A model generated the notes under the pieces. That model saw only the letters and a program-made list of their open reading frames with translations, was not told where the DNA came from and made no database searches. 64,000 bases of DNA from Thermaceae bacterium (GTDB lineage: Bacteria; Deinococcota; Deinococci; Deinococcales; Marinithermaceae): the NCBI GenBank assembly GCA_027067955.1, contig JAMOUW010000079.1:1-64000 (forward strand), given 5' to 3'. The position numbers were made by a program, and so were the translations under genes. Below are positions 24,047-32,055 of the stretch, piece after piece; position 1 is the first letter of the stretch, and every line of letters starts with the position of its first letter.

Positions 24047-25684
24047 TTAAGGGTTCAACCTCAGCGCCAGCAGGTCCAGGTCGCCGTCTTTGCTGGTCGT
24101 GTAGCCAATCACCACTATCCTGCCGTGAGGGTCAAGACCTACTTCGAAAGCGCCGTCAGTGCCGGTGTTGCCGGTGCCGCCGTCGTAGGCGAAAACGCCG
24201 TTTGTGCCAAACTTGCCGTCGAGGCTGCCGTCGGGGTTCAACCTGATGACTATCAGGTCTTCGCCCCGGCCGGAGAAGAACGAGCGCCCGGCGACGATAA
24301 TACGCCCTTTTCGATCGGCAACCACGGAGAACGCCCGGTCGCTGCCGGCGTGGCTGCCTCCGGCGACCTTGTCGAGTGTTACGGTGCCGCTGCTGCCAAA
24401 GTTTTCGTCCGGGGTGCCATCTGCCTTTAGCTTCTCGACCACCAGGTCGTAGTCTTTGCCGTTATAAACATAGCCGGCGAGGTAGAAACCGCCGTCATTG
24501 CTGGGGGTGATCGAACGGACGCGACCGCCCACGGTGCCGTCGCTGAAAGCAGTCAGGCCGCCCCAGTTGCCGAGGTTCATTTGGGCGTCGATACTTACGA
24601 ATAAGCCTTTTCTGTTGTTGCTGGTGTCGATGATTTCGCCGCCGCCCATATAGCCGCTGCTGTTGGCGGCCAGCGAATAGAGCGCATCGTATTTTTGCTT
24701 GCCGTCCGAGGCTACCGTGTCTAGGGCACCATTGCTCTTGAACCTGGCTATTATGAACTGCTCGGTCACGTTGGTGTCTTTGAAGCTCATGCCGCTGACC
24801 AGGAAGCCGTCCTTGACAGGCAGCAGCGAGTATCCCCGGTCGTTACCGTTGCCGTTCCCTCCGGCTAGATTGTCATGAGTAATTGTGCCGTTGCTGCCAA
24901 AACCGCTATCCAGGCTGCCGTCGGGGTTGAGCCGTGCGAGCAACAGGTCGTCGTTGTTGCTATTGTACGAATATCCGGCGACTATCAACTTGCTACTCGG
25001 GGTGATGGCCATAGCGCGGTCGAAGTCGAATTCCCGGGTGTCGTAGCTCAGCGGCCGCAGGTCGCCCAGAACGGCGACCCCGGTATTGTTGGCGAAGCTG
25101 GCTTCAAATTTGCCGTCCCCGTCGAGTTTGCAAACTACCAGTTTGTCATTGCTGCGGCCTAGGACATACATGACGTTGTCGCCGAACGCCAAACTGTAAG
25201 CTACATCGTCCTTGCCCTGTGTTTGCGTCAGGTCTTTTACCACCGTTATGCCGCCGGTGCCAAAGCTGGTGTCGAGGGTGCCGGCCGGTGGGACGATTTT
25301 GATTCCGAAGCCAATGGCGTGTTCGATCTTGCCGGACGAGAAAGTCAGCGTGGTGTCGTAATCGCCAGGCGGGGCGGTATCGCTGGCGCTGATGGTCAAC
25401 GTGAAGTCCGCTTTGTTGCCGGATACCGTCAGCGTGGTTGGTTTCAGGGTTATGCCCTTTGGCAGGTCGTTTCCGTTTGCCAGACGGGCGGATACCGTTA
25501 TCTCCCCCTTGAAACCGCCAGAGGGCACGATGCTGATGCCGACGCCCCCGCTGTCTCCCTGGTGTATTTGAATGCTTGATGCCGAAGGCACTATTTTGAA
25601 GTCTGGTTTTTGTTTTTGATTGCAGCCGACGAAGTAGAGGGCTAGTGCCAAGAGCAGGACCGATTGGACGATCTGCTTTAGCAT
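24047..25684 (-). CDS. Lipoprotein with delta-60 repeats
   Basis: About 545 aa. The track ORF is 57 codons too long: GGAGGTGTAACA-ATG places the start at 25684, giving MLKQIVQSVLLLALALYFVGC, a signal peptide with lipobox cysteine 21. Residues about 30-130 look like an Ig-type domain with IQIHQGDSGGVGISIVPSGG. The rest is a beta-propeller of delta-60 repeats: LDTSFGTGGI, DLLLARLNPDGSLDSGFG, DLIVIRLNPDGSLDGKFG and others, about seven units. Such proteins are surface-attached with unknown binding roles. It ends facing cimA. Confidence 0.85.
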   Translation of the reverse strand: MLKQIVQSVLLLALALYFVGCNQKQKPDFKIVPSASSIQIHQGDSGGVGISIVPSGGFKGEITVSARLANGNDLPKGITLKPTTLTVSGNKADFTLTISASDTAPPGDYDTTLTFSSGKIEHAIGFGIKIVPPAGTLDTSFGTGGITVVKDLTQTQGKDDVAYSLAFGDNVMYVLGRSNDKLVVCKLDGDGKFEASFANNTGVAVLGDLRPLSYDTREFDFDRAMAITPSSKLIVAGYSYNSNNDDLLLARLNPDGSLDSGFGSNGTITHDNLAGGNGNGNDRGYSLLPVKDGFLVSGMSFKDTNVTEQFIIARFKSNGALDTVASDGKQKYDALYSLAANSSGYMGGGEIIDTSNNRKGLFVSIDAQMNLGNWGGLTAFSDGTVGGRVRSITPSNDGGFYLAGYVYNGKDYDLVVEKLKADGTPDENFGSSGTVTLDKVAGGSHAGSDRAFSVVADRKGRIIVAGRSFFSGRGEDLIVIRLNPDGSLDGKFGTNGVFAYDGGTGNTGTDGAFEVGLDPHGRIVVIGYTTSKDGDLDLLALRLNP

Positions 25685-25968
25685 TGTTACACCTCCATCA
25701 AAAATGATAATCAATGGGTGCCACAATCTTGGTTTAGATCCGCCGCCAGGAAACGCGCTTGTGCGGCAAGGGGCTTGCGAGTCTGACGGACCTGCACCCG
25801 ACAATTCCGAGGGGGCTTCGGCTAGACCTGCAGCCCCCGCCGGGATGGCGAACATCCGTTCGCCGGTTCAGCACCCGGTCTTCGGGGGCGGCTATGGCAT
25901 GCGGGTGTCTGCCCGTTCCCTTCCGGGCGCCCTGAGGCGGTTGTCTGTGCGCTGTCGCTATGCGGGGA

Positions 25969-26154
25969 TCAACGGAGATAACCGGGGGCTTCAGGAAAGC
26001 GATCGGAGAGGTAGCGATAGAGTGCTTCCCAGGATGCGAAGCTAAGTTCATCCCGGTTGCGCTCGCGGAAAAGGATGCGCAAGGGTTTGAAGGGCGCTTT
26101 AAGGACCCTGATTTCGAACACCCATTCTTCAGTTCGAAGATCGGATCGCTCCAT
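25969..26154 (-). CDS. Small hypothetical protein (61 aa)
   Basis: A 61 aa frame beginning MERSDLRTEEWVFEI and continuing RVLKAPFKPLRILFRERNRDELSFASWEALYRYLSDRFPE. It has balanced, protein-like composition with alternating strand and helix character, unlike the shadow ORFs around it. It lies 34 bp after the end of the giant regulator gene on the same strand. The ribosome site is weak. No family recognised. Confidence 0.5.
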   Translation of the reverse strand: MERSDLRTEEWVFEIRVLKAPFKPLRILFRERNRDELSFASWEALYRYLSDRFPEAPGYLR

Positions 26155-26188
26155 GTTGACAGGTTAGCGGGCATGCGTCACAAAAGCG

Positions 26189-29100
26189 TCACAAGTCCCA
26201 GACCGTGCGCCAGACGAAGGTTGTGGTAAAGATGCGCCGGTACCTGGAAGGCAAGGCGTCGAGCTGCTTTTGCAGGTGCTGGCGCGCTTCATCGCGCCAG
26301 CGCGCACCCTTGGGGTGATGGCGGGCGTAAGCAGCCCAAACCAGAGGCAGGTCGGGAACGCCGACCGGCCAGTCACGGCTTGCACGCAGGGCTTCCGCGC
26401 TCAACCTCCGGGCCAGATCGTGCTGGCGGGCGTCCGCTGCAGCCAGAGCCGCATGCGCCAGGCTCCGGGCCAGGTGGCCGTGTTCATTCCTTGCCTTCCA
26501 GTGGCGCGCAGCGCGCCGGAACCAGTGCAACGCTTCGGTGGGTTCACCGCGTCGCAGGTGCAGGTAGCCGCGGGTGTGGTAGGTATGACCCAGCTTGGCC
26601 TGATCTCCTATACGCTGCTGTACTTCCAGGGCCTGGTCGAGGTCGCTGACGGCGCTTTCGAAATCTCCCAGCTCTATGGCCGCCCAGGCCCTTTCCGATT
26701 GCGCTAGGGCGGCGTCTTTCTCGAGGTGCAGTTCCCCGGCCCGCTTCACCGCAGCGTCGAAGGCGCGGAAGGACGCTTCGTTGTCACCCAGCTTGAGCGA
26801 AGACAGCCCTTCGAGCTCCAGGGCATCCAGCTCGCCGCCGAAATCGCCTGCCTGCCGGGCAGCTCTGCGCAGGCTGTGCGCCTCTTCCAGTGATCGCAGG
26901 TATTCGCCCCGCAGCCACCAGCCCGTGGCCCTGTCGGCGCGGATGCGCAAAGCGAGCACGGTGTCGCCTACCGCGTGAGCTTCGGCCAGCGCGCGGGATT
27001 GTAGGGCGTCTCCTTCGGTTTTGTCGCCCAGCCGGTAGTAGAGGGCGGCCAGATTTCTCAAAGTGCGTGCGACTCCCTGCCGGTCGCCGATTTGCTCGTA
27101 GGCGTCGAGGGCCTGCTCCAGCTCTGCAAGCTGGGCTCCCGGGTCACCATGGCGGTAGTAGGTCCAGGCAAGAATGAAGTGCGCGCGCGCCTGGCAGGCC
27201 CGGTCACCTGCGCGCAAGGCGCGGGCCAGGCCCGCCTGCGCCGAGGAGAGCGCACGGGGGTAATCGCCGCGCTGGAGCAGGGCTTCGGCAAGCAGCAGCC
27301 GGGGGCGGGCCCCGCCGTCCATGCTGAGCTCGCGGAGGCGTTCCAGCTCGTTTTCGCCGAGCCTGCCCAGCCGGATTTCGAGCTCGAGCAGGTCCAGCTC
27401 TGCCCGGGAGCTTTCCTCCGGGTCCAGATTCTGTGCAAACGCAAGGGCTCTTATGAAATACGCGCGGGCGGAGAGCGGTTCGTTTGCAGCGCTGCGGGCT
27501 GCGGTGAGGAAACCGCGGGCGGCACGTTGGGGTTCACCAGCTTCCTGCCAGTGCTCGGCGGCTTCCGCCAACCTCCCCTCATCTTCGAGGGACCGGGCCC
27601 AGGCACGGTGGTACGTACGCGCCAGAGAGGGGTTGAGCGTTTCCATCACCAGCGTCCGCAGGTGTTCATGGGCTGGAGTGTAGCCCCCCGCCAGGGCCGC
27701 CGCGAGCTGGCGTTCGCGCAGCTCTTCGAGATACTGCGCGGCCTCGAGCGCGCGAATCCCCAGAACGCGCCCGAGATCCTCAGCGGGAACGGGTCGGCGT
27801 GCCACGCATATCATTTCCAGGGCATGTCTAAGCGGGTTGTCCAGGCTTTGCAGCCGGGCCCAGAGCGTCTCCCTGATGCTGCGCGGTATCGGCAGCTCGC
27901 GGTAGTCCTCGGTGGTGCGGTCGTAGGGGGTTGACCAGCCTTCGGTGCGGTGTCGCAGCTCCCCGCGCGCAAAGAGGTGCCGCAGGGTTTCCAGAATGAA
28001 GAAGGGATTTCCACCGGTAGCCGAGTGCAGCCTCCGGGCGAAGAGGCGCGCGCCATAGCGCTGGTGGGCCAGGCTTTGGATGAGGGCGTGCACCGCCTCC
28101 TCCCCGAGCGGGGGGACCTCCAGCCGGATTATGTCGTTTTCGAGAGGGGCCAGCCAGGAGGCTGCGGGACCGGGAGGAAGGGGTTTCCTGGCGGTGAGCA
28201 CGAGCTGGGTTCCGGCGCGTTCGGCCATCGGCAGCAGGTGAGCCAGCAGCTCGAGGCCCGCCGGGTCGGTCCACTGGAGATCGTCCCAGACCAGCACCGG
28301 CCCGGCCAGGGCCAGCAACACCCGGCTCACGCCCTCCAGGAATCTGGCTCGGTCCGCCGCGCCCTGCAGGGGGCGCTCCGAAGCGGGCAGGAGGTGCGGC
28401 AGCAGGCGCCCTGCTTCGCGCAGCCATACCGGGTCGAGATCCGGGACGCCCTGGGCGTTGATTCCCTGCTCGAGCGCCCGTGTCAGCCCGGCGAAAGGCA
28501 GGGAGCGGCTGGACGCCGGGTGATCTATCGCCAAGCGGCCGCCACTCCTGGCCTGATGCTCCCGGGCGAGCCGCGTTTTACCGCTGCCGGCGTCACCCAG
28601 GAGGATAACCGGGCGCGGTCGCAAGCGACCCATTTCTTCCAGCAGCCCTTCGCGCCCCACCAGCGGGGGTTTGGCGAGCGTTTCCGGAACCGGTGCGGAG
28701 GAGGGCCGGCTGGGCGTTTTTTGTTCTTTCAGCTGAAGAAAAAGCCGCTCGGTTTCCGGATCCGGTTCCAGTCCCAGCTCGCGCTCCAGGCGGCGTTTGT
28801 AAGTCAGGTACACCTGCTCTGCTTCGTCCCAGCGGCCGGAACGGGCCAGCAGCCAGAGGATGCGGCGGTGGGCTTCTTCATGAAAAGGATCCTCGGACAG
28901 CACCCGTTCCCAGAGTTGCAAAGCCTGTTTTTCCCGGCCGCTGGCTTCGCGTTGAAGCGCGAGGCGCGACAAAACCATGACCAGCCGTCCCTGCCAGTTT
29001 TCCCTTTCCAGAGCCAGCCAGTCTTCGAATACCTCCGCGCCCTCGATGCTGAAAGACTCCATGAAGGTGCCGCGCCACAAAGATGCCGCTTTCTTCCAGG

Positions 29101-29401
29101 AGCCGTCTTCCAGCGCTTCGAGAAATTCTCGTGCATCGCTGCCCACGCCGCTTAGTCCTACCTGCTCTCGTTCGACGCGGAGATGGCCTTTTAGCGGGGT
29201 CTTCTGCAACCGGTATAATTCCTGCCTCAGGCGGTGGCGGGCGGTTTTGTCGGGGGCATCCCATAGCAGCGCAGCCAGCTTGTGGCGCGGTTGCGGTCCC
29301 GGATGCAGCGTAAGGTAGGCTACCAGGGCCAAGCTGCGCAGGGTCGGTAAATGTACCCGCACCCCCGCGCACCACAGCTCGGGCGGCCCGAGCAGCAGCA
29401 T
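26189..29401 (-). CDS. BTAD/AAA-ATPase/TPR regulator (SARP/AfsR/LuxR-like large regulator)
   Basis: About 1070 aa. The N-terminus (about 1-90) is a winged-helix-like segment with RSLALVAYLTLHPG and RHKLAALLWDAPDKTARHRL, and is followed by a bacterial transcriptional activation domain to about 245 (EDPFHEEAHRRILWLLARSG, RRLERELGLEPDPE). Then comes a P-loop ATPase (ILLGDAGSGKTRLA, Walker B-like VLVWDDLQW) and about 450 residues of TPR-like helices. The BTAD and ATPase layout is that of AfsR-type regulators. I moved the start from 29488 to ATG 29401, after the WecG-like gene. The ligand and targets are unknown. Confidence 0.85.
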   Translation of the reverse strand: MLLLGPPELWCAGVRVHLPTLRSLALVAYLTLHPGPQPRHKLAALLWDAPDKTARHRLRQELYRLQKTPLKGHLRVEREQVGLSGVGSDAREFLEALEDGSWKKAASLWRGTFMESFSIEGAEVFEDWLALERENWQGRLVMVLSRLALQREASGREKQALQLWERVLSEDPFHEEAHRRILWLLARSGRWDEAEQVYLTYKRRLERELGLEPDPETERLFLQLKEQKTPSRPSSAPVPETLAKPPLVGREGLLEEMGRLRPRPVILLGDAGSGKTRLAREHQARSGGRLAIDHPASSRSLPFAGLTRALEQGINAQGVPDLDPVWLREAGRLLPHLLPASERPLQGAADRARFLEGVSRVLLALAGPVLVWDDLQWTDPAGLELLAHLLPMAERAGTQLVLTARKPLPPGPAASWLAPLENDIIRLEVPPLGEEAVHALIQSLAHQRYGARLFARRLHSATGGNPFFILETLRHLFARGELRHRTEGWSTPYDRTTEDYRELPIPRSIRETLWARLQSLDNPLRHALEMICVARRPVPAEDLGRVLGIRALEAAQYLEELRERQLAAALAGGYTPAHEHLRTLVMETLNPSLARTYHRAWARSLEDEGRLAEAAEHWQEAGEPQRAARGFLTAARSAANEPLSARAYFIRALAFAQNLDPEESSRAELDLLELEIRLGRLGENELERLRELSMDGGARPRLLLAEALLQRGDYPRALSSAQAGLARALRAGDRACQARAHFILAWTYYRHGDPGAQLAELEQALDAYEQIGDRQGVARTLRNLAALYYRLGDKTEGDALQSRALAEAHAVGDTVLALRIRADRATGWWLRGEYLRSLEEAHSLRRAARQAGDFGGELDALELEGLSSLKLGDNEASFRAFDAAVKRAGELHLEKDAALAQSERAWAAIELGDFESAVSDLDQALEVQQRIGDQAKLGHTYHTRGYLHLRRGEPTEALHWFRRAARHWKARNEHGHLARSLAHAALAAADARQHDLARRLSAEALRASRDWPVGVPDLPLVWAAYARHHPKGARWRDEARQHLQKQLDALPSRYRRIFTTTFVWRTVWDL

Positions 29402-29438
29402 CCGGCATTCGCCAGCCACATCATCATCTTGCAACGCC

Positions 29439-30170
29439 CTAGCGCCGGTTTTGGTGCAGGAGCCGCGCCCGCTCCACGGCGAATGCAAAGCGCGCCAGGC
29501 GCAGCGCCCGTGGCCAGCGTTTGGGATCCGTACCTACCCGCAGCAGCCATTCCAGCCCCAGGTGTCGCGACCAGCCTGGCATGCGCCTGGCGGTACCTGC
29601 GAGAACGTCGAGGGTGCCGCCGACTCCTATCATCACCGGCACTCCCAGCGCTTGCTTGTTGCGCCACAAGAAGGTTTCCTGCCGTTCCCCCAGCCCCGCC
29701 AGCAAAAGGTTGGCGCCACTGGCTGCGATCGCCTGCACTGTATTGGTTTCGTCGGTGAAGTATCCGTGCTGAACCCCAACCACCTGTGCCCCTGCTTTTT
29801 CGGCCGCGCCGGCCGCCCGCTTGGCAACACCGGGCCTGCCACCCAGCAGAAAAACCCGCAGTCGCGGCCCCAGGTCTCCAAAGAGCCGCTCGGTCAGATC
29901 GACGCCGGTTACCCTGTCGGGGAGTTTTTTCCCGTTCAATCTCCTGACAGCCCAAAGTATACCCACCCCATCGGCGGTAACCAGCTCCGCCTCTTGGATG
30001 GCCCGGTGCAGCTCGGGATCGTGTTCGCTGCGGACGACGATCTCGGGGTTCAGAGTGATCACCTGTGCCGGTTTAGTGCCCTCCAGGCGCTTTGCAATCC
30101 AGGCAACCGCCTCTTCCATCGAAACCGGGTCTAGCGGCAGCCCCAATATTTGTATACGCGCCGTGATCAT
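29439..30170 (-). CDS. WecG/TagA/CpsF-family glycosyltransferase
   Basis: A 243 aa GT26-type glycosyltransferase that transfers N-acetylmannosamine-like sugars to a lipid-linked acceptor in wall-polymer synthesis. Signatures: ITLNPEIVVRSEHDPEL, VTADGVGILWAVRRLNG, RVTGVDL and LGGRPGVAKRAA. The catalytic Asp-Gly pair is present (ADGVG). The C-terminal tail after about 195 (RRMPGWSRHLGLEWLLRVGTDPKRW) is the usual membrane-associated appendage. The ATG overlaps the ComB-like gene by 4 bp. Confidence 0.9.
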   Translation of the reverse strand: MITARIQILGLPLDPVSMEEAVAWIAKRLEGTKPAQVITLNPEIVVRSEHDPELHRAIQEAELVTADGVGILWAVRRLNGKKLPDRVTGVDLTERLFGDLGPRLRVFLLGGRPGVAKRAAGAAEKAGAQVVGVQHGYFTDETNTVQAIAASGANLLLAGLGERQETFLWRNKQALGVPVMIGVGGTLDVLAGTARRMPGWSRHLGLEWLLRVGTDPKRWPRALRLARFAFAVERARLLHQNRR

Positions 30171-30892
30171 GGGGAAGCGGTAAAACGAAACAAACGCTCT
30201 GATCCTGTTTGTTCGCTGCCGGCCAGGATGGGCAGGTTGCGGTCGGCGCCGACGCGGCTTGCCGCCACCAGATCGTCCTCGAATCCCATGCCAAGCAGGT
30301 AGCGGCCCGAAGCGGAGGTCATCAGTGCTTCCAGCGGATTCGCAAATGCCACCGGAAGTGCGGCGCTCAAGCGCGCTGCGTCCCCGAGGGAGAGGGGGAC
30401 CTGTCTTGAGGCCAGGGCGCGTACCAGCAGACCGGCGGCGAAAGCGTCGTCAAGAGCTTCGGTTCCCCGAAAGCCCGCGCATACAACCGCCACCCGTTCG
30501 GGCGCGGCTTCCACCAGTTTTTCGACGATGAGCGGCGCATTACGCAGCGAGGCCAGCCAGACACCGTTCGCGTGCTCGACGCTTTCCAGGGCTGCAGGAA
30601 GATTGTCACTGGTAAAGAAGACCCTGCGCCCGTCTACATCGAGCTGTTCCAGGGCCGCTGGAGAGGTTCCATGATGGAAGCCTTCGGGGGGGAGTCCTTC
30701 CCTTTCTCCCAGGAGCAAGTCGCCTGTACGGGCGCGGTCTCGCAGCACCCCGGTGCTGCTGGCCACCCAGACCTCCCGCGCACCGTTTTCGAGCAATATG
30801 GTGATCGAAGTGGTGGCGCGCAGGGCGTCTACGACCACGATCAGCTCGTCGTGATAGGGAGGGCGGGGGGCTAGGTCTACGCGTAGGCGCAT
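30167..30892 (-). CDS. Divergent ComB-family protein (second copy)
   Basis: A 241 aa paralogue of the 8788-9501 protein. VDALRATTS, GEREGLPPEGFHHGTSP and the acidic GTEALDDAFAAG segment are retained, but the TTTNGTRA motif of the family has become FFTSDNLPA, and DLGNS has become HHGTS. It may have lost phosphatase chemistry or changed substrate. It overlaps the WecG-type gene. TACAAT lies 10 nt before the ATG on the minus strand, so it may have its own promoter behind scpB. Confidence 0.75.
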   Translation of the reverse strand: MRLRVDLAPRPPYHDELIVVVDALRATTSITILLENGAREVWVASSTGVLRDRARTGDLLLGEREGLPPEGFHHGTSPAALEQLDVDGRRVFFTSDNLPAALESVEHANGVWLASLRNAPLIVEKLVEAAPERVAVVCAGFRGTEALDDAFAAGLLVRALASRQVPLSLGDAARLSAALPVAFANPLEALMTSASGRYLLGMGFEDDLVAASRVGADRNLPILAGSEQTGSERLFRFTASP

Positions 30893-30919
30893 TTCGTTAG
30901 CGATTGTAAACCCTGGGGG

Positions 30920-31444
30920 CTAATCCCGCAGCAGCAGAGTGGGTTCATCGCCGAGCGGGGGGAGGTCGTCCAGACTGCTGAGCCCGAAAACCTCTAGAAA
31001 ACGCAGTGTCGTTCCGTAAAGACGGGGTCGGCCGACAGCAGGTTTTTCCCCCACAACTTCTACGAGCCCGCGTTCCAGCAGGCCTTCCATGACCGCGTCC
31101 GAGTTCTTTCCGCGCATGGCTTCCACCTCGGCCCGGGTTATCGGTTGGTGGTAGGCAACTATCGCCAGCACCTCCAGCGCGGCAGCGCTAAGCCGCGGCG
31201 GTTTTGGGCGCAGTGTTCGGCGGGCCCGTTCTACGTAGCGGGGATGGACAATAAGACGCCATCCGCCAGCGACCTCCTCCAGAACCACACCGTGGGTTCC
31301 GCTTTCGAGGGTGCGTTCCAGTCTTCTTATGAGCTGGCGCGTTTCCTCTTCGCTGCGGTCCAGCCCCCGGGCCAGATCCTGTGTTGAGAGCGGTTTACCG
31401 GCCGCGAAGAACACCGCCAGCAGTTCAGCCAGGGTTTCGTTCAC
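30920..31444 (-). CDS. scpB: Segregation and condensation protein ScpB
   Basis: A 174 aa ScpB, the kleisin-associated winged-helix dimer subunit of the SMC-ScpAB condensin. Two winged helices are visible: LAELLAVFFAAGKPLSTQDLA (1-80) and SAAALEVLAIVAYHQPITRAEVEAMRG (about 90-160). GRPRLYGTT is a family mark. scpA is not adjacent. The start overlaps tsaC by 4 bp. Confidence 0.93.
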   Translation of the reverse strand: MNETLAELLAVFFAAGKPLSTQDLARGLDRSEEETRQLIRRLERTLESGTHGVVLEEVAGGWRLIVHPRYVERARRTLRPKPPRLSAAALEVLAIVAYHQPITRAEVEAMRGKNSDAVMEGLLERGLVEVVGEKPAVGRPRLYGTTLRFLEVFGLSSLDDLPPLGDEPTLLLRD

Positions 31445-32034
31445 GTATCCTCCAAGATCGCGAGCACTTTCTCTGCGGGAACGGCCCCGGTGCGCAAGAT
31501 TTCACCTGAAACCAAATCCACCACTGTGGATGCACGTCGCCCTTTTGGTTCTCCCGGATGGATCCGCCCCACCCAGTCAGCGTAACGCATTGCGTCCCGG
31601 TAGCTGAGTACAGGAGGCTCGCCGCTGCGGTTGAGGCTGGTGGCGGCGACATATCCCCCCAATGCGGCCAGCAGGCGGCGCAGTTCGGGGTCGGCAGGAA
31701 CGCGCAGACCCACCTTTCCCTCCCGGACGCAGGTGGTTGGCGCCAGCGTAGAAGCCGGGGCGACGATCGTAAGGCCTCCGGGCCAGAAGGCCGCTGCCAG
31801 ACGCTTGAACTTTTTTGCCCAGTCTCCGTCGTCTACGAGCCGGCGTGCGGACTCGTGGTCTGCTGCCAGAAGCTGCAACGGTTTTTCGGGCGGGCGGTGT
31901 TTCAGATGGTACACACGCTCCACCGCTTCGGGGAGATCGGCGCGCGCCAGGAGCCCCCAGGTCGTGTCGGTGGGCCAGGCCAGCAGGTCTCCGGCGATCA
32001 AGGTTTGCAGGCTATATTCAAACTCGGACGCCAC
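31441..32034 (-). CDS. tsaC: L-threonylcarbamoyladenylate synthase (TsaC/YrdC type)
   Basis: A 197 aa YrdC-domain enzyme that makes threonylcarbamoyl-AMP from Thr, bicarbonate and ATP for t6A37 of tRNA. Signatures: WPTDTTWGLLA, YHLKHRPPEKPLQLL (the KxR-rich loop), FWPGGLTIV and AATSLNRSGEPP. No C-terminal Sua5 domain, so it is the short form. The GTG start is set by TAGTAT six bases upstream. It probably leads scpB and further genes. Confidence 0.92.
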   Translation of the reverse strand: MASEFEYSLQTLIAGDLLAWPTDTTWGLLARADLPEAVERVYHLKHRPPEKPLQLLAADHESARRLVDDGDWAKKFKRLAAAFWPGGLTIVAPASTLAPTTCVREGKVGLRVPADPELRRLLAALGGYVAATSLNRSGEPPVLSYRDAMRYADWVGRIHPGEPKGRRASTVVDLVSGEILRTGAVPAEKVLAILEDT

Positions 32035-32046
32035 TAAGGTATACTA
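32017..32046. promoter_or_regulatory. Shared bidirectional -10 box of tsaC and pilC
   Basis: TATACTA at 32040-32046 reads TATACT on the plus strand and TAGTAT on the minus strand. The minus box is 6 nt before the tsaC GTG; the plus box is 10 nt before the pilC ATG. On the plus strand TTCAAA (32017-32022) is a fair -35 with a 17 bp spacer; on the minus strand I find none. Start codons are 21 bp apart. Confidence 0.65.
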
Positions 32047-32055
32047 TCGGTTAAG

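Noticed and set aside
27950-29155. 401 aa plus-strand ORF opposite the giant regulator
   Set aside because: Shadow of a GC-rich gene; Gln/Arg/Pro-rich, with no start signal and no domain.
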